NCBI GenBank assembly: GCA_023389045.1
Contig: JAEWEZ010000049.1
Coordinates: 1-10,639, forward strand
Reading direction: 5' to 3'
DNA from: Actinomycetes bacterium
GTDB lineage: Bacteria; Actinomycetota; Actinomycetes; Actinomycetales; Dermabacteraceae
Length of the DNA: 10,639 bases
The notes under the pieces are model-generated. The model saw nothing but the letters and a program-made list of their open reading frames with translations, was not told the origin of the DNA and did no database searches. Positions 5,179 to 10,639 of the stretch are shown here, piece after piece. Positions within the stretch are counted from its first letter, which is position 1, and each line of letters starts with the position of its first letter. Position numbers and translations under genes: made by a program.

Positions 5179-6690
5179 TCAGGGAAGCGGCTCGTCGCTC
5201 TGGTTCTCGGCATCAACAGCCGCGTGGATCACCGCGGAGACGTACTCCTCGGTGCTCACGGGACCCTCGGGGAGACGCACGTCGGTCACCTCGGCATGAG
5301 CCGCGAGGAGCACCGCCTGATCCGGGTTGAAGAGCCCATCGACCGGCGCCTGTCGCATGAGCTGCGCAAGCGCAGGAAGGTCCGCGTCCGCGAGCAGGAC
5401 AACGTCGTCGGGCGCAAAATCGCCCTCGACCGGAAGCGCCCGCAGCTGCTCCCCGAGCACCTCCGGATCCGGATCGCCCAGCGCGCTCAGCTGATCGTCA
5501 CTAAAGCGTCCGCTCACCGGGAGGGACGCAAGGCGTGATCGCCGGCCCTCCGCGATCTCCGCCCGCTCGGTCTCATCCAGACGAGCAATCGGCTCGCGCT
5601 CCTGCGCGGGCTCATCCTGCAGCGGCGCGGGGGTGGGCTCGGGTTCCTCATCGGGCACCGAGTCAGATTCTGAGTGCGGTTCCGTCTCGATCTCAGGGGC
5701 GGATTCTGCGTCAGGTTCCGTCTCGACCTCGGGGGCCGTCTCGATGTCGGATTCCGTCTCGATGTCGGGATCCGACGGGACCGCCGGCTCCGACGGCGAG
5801 ATCTGCTCCTCGACCGTCTCCACGCCCTCCGCGAAGGGATCAACCTCCCGCTCCTCCGGAGCATCCGGGGTGACATGGCGCCGACGCGCGAGCGCCATCA
5901 AAACGTCACGCAGCTGCGCTGCGCGGTGCATCCGCCCGCGCATGTCATTACCGGTGGCGCGATGCCGCAGATCGCAGGGGATTTCCTTGACCCAGAAACC
6001 CCCGTCGAGCGCGTCGATCGTCAAGGAGGTTTCCACACCCCAGCCACCCGCAAGCGGCTGGCAGGCATCCCACGTTTCACGGGTGATGCAGCGAGTGCCC
6101 GAGAGCGGCTGCGTCGGCTCCCAGCCGGTGGCCCGTCGGATCCCCGACCGTGCCGTGCGCACCACGAGCCCCATCCCGCCGGCCCCCTCCTGCGGGGGCA
6201 GCAGCGCAATCGCCATATCCACGCCGTCCACCAGCACCGCATCGACGAGCGGCTGCGCGTTCACGGCGCTGTCCTGCATGTCGGCGTCGAGGAACAGCAG
6301 GGCGCGCGGCTGCAGCTCGCCCACATGCACCACGGGAAGCGGGCCCGTATGCCCGTCCACGCGCTCCTCGGCGTGGTCCTCCTCGCGGTAGCCCTCGCCG
6401 CCATCGGCGAGTTCGGCGTCCTCACGCATCGCCACCATCTGCGCGCCCGTAGCCATCGCCGCCGCCTTACCGCGGTTGCGCTTATGGCGCACCACCAGGG
6501 CATCGGCACCCATCGCAATAGCCGCGGTCGCATCGGTCGATCCATCATCGACCACCACCACCAGGTCAACCCCGGCGATGCGGCGGGCCGCCTGGATCGT
6601 CGCCTCGATGCGTTCGGCCTCATCCTTGGCAGGAATGACCACCGCCACCGCATCAGGTCGGTTCATCTCGAGCGGCCCGCCGGTGTTCAT
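5179..6690 (-). CDS. Family 2 glycosyltransferase with acidic linker and C-terminal 29-residue repeats
   Basis: The N-terminal GT-A domain (about 12-272) would transfer a sugar from a nucleotide donor. Seen: VAVVIPAKDEAERI (15-28), VVVVDDGSTDAT (44-55), NRGKAAAMATGA (72-83), the metal-binding DAD in FLDADMQD (135-137), then PLSGTRCITRETWDACQPLA (195-214) and GWGVETSLTIDA (217-228) near the acceptor site. An acidic insert of about 30 residues (88-118) separates the Gly-rich segment from the DAD motif. No transmembrane helix is visible. After 277 comes a Glu/Asp/Pro-rich linker with repeated IETE-type units up to about 367, then three copies of a P-V-x-G-x-F unit spaced exactly 29 residues apart (P391, P420, P449). 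Acceptor and sugar are not readable; a cytoplasmic polyprenyl-phosphate or phosphoglycerate-type transferase is possible. The ATG at 6690 overlaps the DUF5926 stop as ATGA and has AGGTGA 7 nt upstream; ATG at 6666 is the alternative. Confidence 0.88.
   Translation of the reverse strand: MNTGGPLEMNRPDAVAVVIPAKDEAERIEATIQAARRIAGVDLVVVVDDGSTDATAAIAMGADALVVRHKRNRGKAAAMATGAQMVAMREDAELADGGEGYREEDHAEERVDGHTGPLPVVHVGELQPRALLFLDADMQDSAVNAQPLVDAVLVDGVDMAIALLPPQEGAGGMGLVVRTARSGIRRATGWEPTQPLSGTRCITRETWDACQPLAGGWGVETSLTIDALDGGFWVKEIPCDLRHRATGNDMRGRMHRAAQLRDVLMALARRRHVTPDAPEEREVDPFAEGVETVEEQISPSEPAVPSDPDIETESDIETAPEVETEPDAESAPEIETEPHSESDSVPDEEPEPTPAPLQDEPAQEREPIARLDETERAEIAEGRRSRLASLPVSGRFSDDQLSALGDPDPEVLGEQLRALPVEGDFAPDDVVLLADADLPALAQLMRQAPVDGLFNPDQAVLLAAHAEVTDVRLPEGPVSTEEYVSAVIHAAVDAENQSDEPLP
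5269..5535 (-). repeat. Three 29-residue protein repeats at the glycosyltransferase C-terminus
   Basis: Coding for residues 386-474 of the glycosyltransferase. The anchors are LASLPVSGRFSDDQLSAL, RALPVEGDFAPDDVVLLA and RQAPVDGLFNPDQAVLLA, with the shared Pro residues 29 positions apart each time. The pattern is P-V-x-G-x-F-x-x-D-(Q/D)-x-x-x-L. DNA identity is low, so this is an old protein-level repeat rather than a recent duplication. I do not recognise the domain. Confidence 0.75.
5590..5862 (-). repeat. Acidic low-complexity linker with IETE-type units
   Basis: Codes for residues 277-367 of the glycosyltransferase. It is dominated by Glu, Asp, Pro and Ser, with recurring DIETES, DIETAP, EVETEP, EIETEP units. 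At DNA level the minus-strand stretch around 5685-5790 is an imperfect tandem array of a GATxTCGAGACGG-like unit. Probably a disordered tether between the catalytic domain and the C-terminal repeats. Confidence 0.7.
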
Positions 6691-7517
6691 CGCAGCGTCA
6701 CCTGCCGGGCCACGATCCCGCCGCGGGCGCGGCGCTCCATCGCCGTCAACGGCTCCTGCGAGGCAAGCGCCTCCTCGAAGCGCGCCCGGAAAGCCTCCGC
6801 TTCCTTCTCGACGCCCTCAACACCGAAGCCCTTGGGGAGATCCCAGACCGGGATCGCGAGGCCCTCGGCGCGGAAGGAACCGACGTAACGGGTGCCCTCA
6901 CCCACGCCGGACTCGCGGCGGGCATGCAGACGCGCCACCGCGTCAATCACCCGATCCTCATCCGCATCCAGCACCCAGCGCAGATGCTCCTTCGGACCCG
7001 CATCCACCCAGTAGGCGTGCGGAAGGCCCGCCACCGGGCGGGTCTGCATGATCGACTCATTGGCCTGGGTGAGCGCCTGCTCAATGTGCTCGGTGCGATC
7101 CGCCCCCGGATCCAGCCAGAAGTCGAAAGTCTCTTCGACGCTGATCTCGAAAGCCCCACTCAGATCCAAGACATCCTGCAGACGCGGGGAGTCCTCGGAC
7201 AGGTCAATCGTGGTGACCGCGTTGCCCGGCTCCAGGGCCAGGGCCTGTACGAGCGCCTGGCCGAGACCGCGGGAGAGGTCACCGCCGGGAACGCTCGCCT
7301 GCACACCCAGGATCACGGAGCCATCGGAGCGGCGCACCGCCGGCCATGCCATCGGCAGGATCGTCGCCAGCACCACCGGCACGGAGCCGTGCTCAGCGGT
7401 CGTGGTGGCATTCATGGTCGCGGCCGGAATCAACTGGCGCATCGCGACCAGGTCCTGCTCATTCGGGATGCCCTCAAAGGGACGTCGGACCAGGTCTCTG
7501 GTGGTTCTCGAAGCCAT
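6687..7517 (-). CDS. DUF5926 family protein
   Basis: A 276-residue member of DUF5926, an actinobacterial family with no established function. Recognised from memory of streptomycete homologues by RRPFEGIPNEQDLVAMRQLI (11-30), TILPMAWPAVRRSDGSVILG (52-71), HLRWVL (178-183), GVGEGTRYVGSFRAEGLAIP (204-223) with VWDLP next, and the C-terminal ERRARGGIVARQVTLR. Streptomycete members, as I recall, carry an extra N-terminal SEC-C-type metal-binding motif (CPCGSG) before RPFEG; it is absent here, and an in-frame TAG only 12 nt before the ATG shows that the reading frame cannot extend to include one. No signal peptide or membrane helix is seen, so it is likely cytoplasmic. Its stop overlaps the glycosyltransferase start (ATGA), so the two are probably translated together and may work together. 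TAGACT lies 6 nt before the ATG, suggesting a leaderless mRNA. Confidence 0.9.
   Translation of the reverse strand: MASRTTRDLVRRPFEGIPNEQDLVAMRQLIPAATMNATTTAEHGSVPVVLATILPMAWPAVRRSDGSVILGVQASVPGGDLSRGLGQALVQALALEPGNAVTTIDLSEDSPRLQDVLDLSGAFEISVEETFDFWLDPGADRTEHIEQALTQANESIMQTRPVAGLPHAYWVDAGPKEHLRWVLDADEDRVIDAVARLHARRESGVGEGTRYVGSFRAEGLAIPVWDLPKGFGVEGVEKEAEAFRARFEEALASQEPLTAMERRARGGIVARQVTLR
6698..6703 (-). promoter_or_regulatory. Ribosome binding site supporting the 6690 glycosyltransferase start
   Basis: AGGTGA on the minus strand, 7 nt before the ATG at 6690 and inside the last codons of the DUF5926 gene. It matches the 3' half of the extended Shine-Dalgarno. No comparable site precedes the alternative ATG at 6666, so it favours the longer start. 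Confidence 0.55.
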
Positions 7518-7523
7518 GCAGGA

Positions 7524-7529
7524 AGTCTA
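7524..7529 (-). promoter_or_regulatory. Candidate -10 box of a leaderless promoter for the DUF5926 operon
   Basis: TAGACT read on the minus strand, then TCCTGC, then ATG. The 6-nt gap would put transcription start at the A of the ATG. The intervening six bases are pyrimidine-rich and cannot act as a ribosome site. The box's TAG is also the in-frame stop that fixes the start codon. Confidence 0.55.
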
Positions 7530-7600
7530 CCCAGCAGCGCCCCGCCACGGCTCGCCGCGCCGCAGCATGAGCGCATACCCCGTCGGCCCCACCACCCGAC

Positions 7601-7606
7601 TACCGT
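7601..7606 (+). promoter_or_regulatory. Candidate -10 box of a leaderless promoter for the D-lactate dehydrogenase gene
   Basis: TACCGT, then GGATAC, then ATG at 7613. The geometry is identical to that at 2308 and 7524. It is divergent from the DUF5926 promoter, with 95 bp between the two start codons; no operator-like palindrome was seen in that gap. Confidence 0.55.
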
Positions 7607-7612
7607 GGATAC

Positions 7613-10513
7613 ATGCCCCAACCGTCCCTGCTCACCGATGTCGTCACCCGCCGCGCCCACGCGCATGACGCCTCCCACTACCTGCTCATCCCGCAGGCCG
7701 TGGCCGTGCCCGATGACGAACAGCAGGTGGCTGCGCTGATGCGCAGGGCCGCCGGTGAGGGCACCCCGCTCACCTTCCGCTCCGGCGGCACCAGCCTCTC
7801 GGGGCAGGCGCAGAGCGACGCGGTCCTCACCGATGTGCGGCGCGGCTTCCGCTCCATCGAAGTGCTCGACGACGGGGCACGCGTGCGGGTCGGCCCCGGC
7901 GCGACCGTGCGGCAGGTCAATGCACGCCTGGCCCGACATCGCCGGCGCCTCGGCCCCGACCCGGCCAGCGAAGCGGCCTGCACCATCGGTGGCGTTATCG
8001 CCAACAACTCCTCCGGCATGGCCGCCGGAACCGCCGAAAACTCCTACCGCACCCTCGAATCGCTGCGCTTCGTGCTGCCCTCCGGGACGATCGTGGACAC
8101 CGCCCACCCCGAGGCAGACCGTCTGCTGCGCGCGCAGGAACCGGACCTGCACGAGGGCCTGCTGCGGCTGCGCCGCGAAGTATGCGACCGCGCTGACCTG
8201 CAGCACATCATTCGCGAACGCTTCTCCATGAAAAACACCATGGGGTACGGGATCAACGCGCTGCTGGACTTCGAGGAGCCGGCCGAGATCCTCGCGCACC
8301 TCGTGGTCGGCTCCGAAGGCACCCTCGCCTTCGTCTCCTCCGCGGTGTTCCGCACCGTGCCCGTGCCCCGGCATGTCGCCACCGGCCTCCTCACTCTCCC
8401 CTCCCTCGACGCCGCTATGCGCGCGCTGCCCGGGATCGTCGAGGAAGGCTTCGCCACCGTCGAACTCCTCGACGCCCGCTCCCTGCAGGTCGCCCAATCG
8501 CTGCCCGGTGCGCCCGCGCAGATCGCTGACCTCACCGTCCGCTCCCACGCTGCGCTTCTCGTGGAACAGCGGGCCGACGACGATGCCACGCTCGCGGAAG
8601 CCACTGCTCGCGCCGAACACCTCGCGGGAACCCTCGACCTCGCCGCGCCCTTCACCATGACCCAGGACGCCGCCGGCCGCGCCGCCCTGTGGACCACCCG
8701 CAAAGGGCTCTACGCCGCCGTCGCCGGGCACCGGCCCAGCGGATCCACCGCGCTGCTCGAAGATGTGGTCGTGCCCGTGACGGCCCTCGCCGACACCTGC
8801 CTTGGCCTGCAGAACCTGTTTGAACGCCACGGTTACGACGAATCGGTGATCTTCGGCCACGCCAAAGACGGCAACATCCACTTCCTCGTCAACGAACACC
8901 TCGGGGGCGGCTCCTCCCCCCTCGAAGCCTTCACCGAAGACATGGTGGACCTCGTGCTCACCCACGGCGGCAACCTCAAAGCCGAGCACGGCACCGGGCG
9001 CGTCATGGCGCCCTTCGTGGAACGCCAATACGGGCCCGAGCTGTACCAGGTGATGCGACGGATCAAAGCACTCGTGGACCCGACGGGGATCCTCAACCCC
9101 GGCGTACTCCTCACCGACGACCCGCACGCACATATGCGGCACCTCAAACCCGTGGTCGAGGTCGAAGAAGAAGTGGATCGCTGCGTGGAATGCGGCTACT
9201 GCGAACCCGTGTGCCCGAGCCGTGACCTCACCCTCACCCCGCGCCAACGGATCGTGCTGCGACGCGAAGCTGAACTGGCGCGGCGCCGCGGCGATACAGC
9301 CACCGTGCAGGCCATCGACTCCGCCTACCCGTACCAGGGCCTGCACACCTGCGCGGTGGACGGCATGTGCCTGACCGCCTGCCCGGTGGGGATCAACACC
9401 GCAGACCTGGTGCGACGCCTCCGCGCCGAAGAAGCCAGCGGCCCCGCCCGTACCCTGTGGAAAGCAGCCGCCGGGCAGTGGGGGCCGATCACCCGCGGGG
9501 CAGCGGTGGCGCTCGGCGCCGCCGGTGCGGTGCCTGCCGCACTCCCCCGGGCCGCGACGGGGCTGGCCCGGCGGCTCCTGCCCACCGAGCTTGTGCCCTC
9601 GTATCGGCCTGAGCTGCCGAGCCGCGGTGGGGCTGCACGACGCGGTGGGCTGCGGGGGGCCGTTGATGGCGAAGTGCTCGCCGTGTTCCTTCCGGCCTGC
9701 GTGAACAGCATGTTTGGGGCGGCGGCAGAGGGGGCGGCGTGTGGCTCGGAGGGCTGCGGCTCGGGTGCGGGGCATACGGATGCGCACGGAAGTCACGAGC
9801 GTGGGGGCCGCAAGCACGGTGGTCAAGCAGGTGGCGGAGCGCCGGCGGCCCTGGAACGGATCGCCGAACGGGCGGGAGTGCAGCTTCTCGTGCCCGATGG
9901 CGCCGATGCGCTGTGCTGCGCCACCCCCTTCTCCTCCAAAGGCATGCGGGAGGCGAAGCAGCGGATGCACGAGCAGGTGCGCGCCGTGCTTCTGGAGGCG
10001 ACGGCGCCTGCCGCTGCGGCCGGTGAAGTGGCAGGCGGTGAGGCGGGCGACTGTGGGCGGCTGCCCGTGGTCGTCGATGCGGCCAGCTGCACCGAAGGCA
10101 TGCTCGCCGCCCTTGAGGGGACCGGCATCGAGGTCATCGACGCGGTGGCTTTCGTGCGGCGTTTTCTTCTGGACCGCTTGGAGGTGCGGCACCCCATCGG
10201 ATCGGTCACGGTGCATCCCACCTGTTCCACCACGCATGTGGGTATCACCGCGGACCTGCTTGCCATTGCCGAGGCCTGCGCGCAGGAGGTGGTGGTTCCC
10301 GATGCGTGGGGTTGCTGCGCCTATGCCGGGGACCGCGGCATGCTGCATCCGGAGCTCACGGCATCGGCTACCCGGACCGAAGCGGCCGAGGTCGCACGGC
10401 GGGCCACCGACTGGTACGTGAGCGCCAATCGCACCTGTGAGCTCGGGATGAGCGCCGCCACCGGCCAGACCTACCGCCACGTGCTCGAACTGCTGGATGC
10501 TGCCACTGCCTAA
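7613..10513 (+). CDS. FAD- and Fe-S-containing D-lactate dehydrogenase (Dld-II type)
   Basis: Three-module flavoprotein of 966 residues that should oxidise a D-2-hydroxyacid, most likely D-lactate to pyruvate, passing electrons through Fe-S centres to the respiratory chain. Seen: an N-terminal DASHYLLIPQAVAVP (19-33); a VAO-type FAD domain with RSGGTSLSGQA (56-66) and IGGVIANNSSGM (125-136); a FAD-oxidase C-terminal domain with FGHAKDGNIHF (414-424) and KAEHGTGRV (456-464); a 4Fe-4S motif at C524, C527, C530, C534; a second at C580, C586, C590-Pro; and two CCG half-domains with C696, CC768-769, C826, C871 and CC901-902. Length and order fit Shewanella Dld-II and Pseudomonas LldE (about 930-940 residues); D-2-hydroxyglutarate dehydrogenases of the E. 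coli YdiJ kind are the main alternative. A Gly/His/Cys-rich insert (702-745) interrupts the first CCG domain. No lactate permease is adjacent. Confidence 0.92.
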   Translation: MPQPSLLTDVVTRRAHAHDASHYLLIPQAVAVPDDEQQVAALMRRAAGEGTPLTFRSGGTSLSGQAQSDAVLTDVRRGFRSIEVLDDGARVRVGPGATVRQVNARLARHRRRLGPDPASEAACTIGGVIANNSSGMAAGTAENSYRTLESLRFVLPSGTIVDTAHPEADRLLRAQEPDLHEGLLRLRREVCDRADLQHIIRERFSMKNTMGYGINALLDFEEPAEILAHLVVGSEGTLAFVSSAVFRTVPVPRHVATGLLTLPSLDAAMRALPGIVEEGFATVELLDARSLQVAQSLPGAPAQIADLTVRSHAALLVEQRADDDATLAEATARAEHLAGTLDLAAPFTMTQDAAGRAALWTTRKGLYAAVAGHRPSGSTALLEDVVVPVTALADTCLGLQNLFERHGYDESVIFGHAKDGNIHFLVNEHLGGGSSPLEAFTEDMVDLVLTHGGNLKAEHGTGRVMAPFVERQYGPELYQVMRRIKALVDPTGILNPGVLLTDDPHAHMRHLKPVVEVEEEVDRCVECGYCEPVCPSRDLTLTPRQRIVLRREAELARRRGDTATVQAIDSAYPYQGLHTCAVDGMCLTACPVGINTADLVRRLRAEEASGPARTLWKAAAGQWGPITRGAAVALGAAGAVPAALPRAATGLARRLLPTELVPSYRPELPSRGGAARRGGLRGAVDGEVLAVFLPACVNSMFGAAAEGAACGSEGCGSGAGHTDAHGSHERGGRKHGGQAGGGAPAALERIAERAGVQLLVPDGADALCCATPFSSKGMREAKQRMHEQVRAVLLEATAPAAAAGEVAGGEAGDCGRLPVVVDAASCTEGMLAALEGTGIEVIDAVAFVRRFLLDRLEVRHPIGSVTVHPTCSTTHVGITADLLAIAEACAQEVVVPDAWGCCAYAGDRGMLHPELTASATRTEAAEVARRATDWYVSANRTCELGMSAATGQTYRHVLELLDAATA
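9716..9847 (+). other. Gly/Ala/His-rich insert within the CCG domain of the dehydrogenase
   Basis: Codes for residues 702-745, between FLPACVNSMFG and the helix ALERIAERAG. It contains C710, C715, H721, H725, H728 and H735 among Gly, Ala and Ser. In family members the two flanking segments are normally separated by a few residues. The reading frame is continuous and all later Cys motifs are intact, so it is an insertion rather than a frameshift. Confidence 0.6.
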
Positions 10514-10639
10514 CCACACCGCCCCGCCGCGGCCGGCTCCGATTCCGATCCGCCACCCGCTGTGCGCCCCACCCCGCCGCCTCGACCCGCCACTTCCGCC
10601 CCGGCCGCTGCAACAAAAGGGGACGCCACCGGCCCTAGC

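Noticed and set aside
5685..5790. The tandem array in the glycosyltransferase gene as a CRISPR or mobile-element repeat
   Set aside because: The units are short, degenerate, contiguous without spacers and in frame within a coding linker.
5674..6888. A 404-codon plus-strand frame opposite the glycosyltransferase
   Set aside because: Antisense to a well-supported GT2 gene and to the ATGA-coupled junction; no recognisable motif.
9700..9850. A sequencing frameshift in the dehydrogenase gene at the Gly-rich stretch
   Set aside because: The frame is continuous and the CC769, C826, C871 and CC901-902 motifs after it are all in the same frame, so it is an insertion in the protein.
7430..10519. A 1029-codon open frame on the minus strand, antisense to the D-lactate dehydrogenase
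   Set aside because: It mirrors a gene with intact domain motifs, its translation is low-complexity Gly/His/Arg-rich with no family motif, and long antisense frames are expected in very GC-rich coding DNA.
10514..10639. A possible gene, terminator or hairpin in the last 126 bases
   Set aside because: Only short GC-rich partial complementarities (such as GGCCG with CGGCC, with a long loop) are present; nothing reaches a supportable call before the window ends.

Overview
The window is GC-rich DNA from an actinobacterium. The evidence is very high G+C coding DNA with long antisense shadow ORFs, a DUF5926 gene (a family I know only from Actinobacteria), and several genes with a TANNNT box placed 6-7 nt before the start codon and no Shine-Dalgarno sequence, as in leaderless actinobacterial transcripts. 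The Micrococcales (for example a Dermabacteraceae/Brachybacterium-like organism) is my best guess, but the sequence alone does not fix the genus.

Layout from left to right: a membrane-anchored diacylglycerol kinase-family lipid kinase (+, first codon cut by the window edge) converges, with a 10-bp gap, on pheA (prephenate dehydratase, -). pheA is divergent from a 694-residue membrane protein (+) that joins an extracytoplasmic alkaline-phosphatase-like domain to about ten transmembrane helices. A strong 14-bp-stem hairpin follows, then a two-gene minus-strand operon: an SmtB-type zinc-sensing ArsR repressor, and a 52-residue His-rich peptide that overlaps its stop codon. Next comes a second minus-strand operon, DUF5926 followed by a family 2 glycosyltransferase with an unusual acidic linker and three 29-residue C-terminal repeats; these two genes also overlap by ATGA. 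Divergent from it is a 966-residue FAD/Fe-S D-lactate dehydrogenase-type flavoprotein (+). The last 126 bases hold no recognisable gene.

How the genes fit together: most are housekeeping (phenylalanine synthesis, lipid phosphorylation, D-2-hydroxyacid oxidation feeding the respiratory chain), plus two envelope-type proteins of uncertain role. The only module that looks like a dedicated response system is the metal-sensor/His-rich-peptide pair. It has an AT-rich palindromic operator candidate just upstream and no efflux pump in the window. The most notable signals are this pair, the repeat tail on the glycosyltransferase, and the recurring leaderless-promoter geometry at four start codons.
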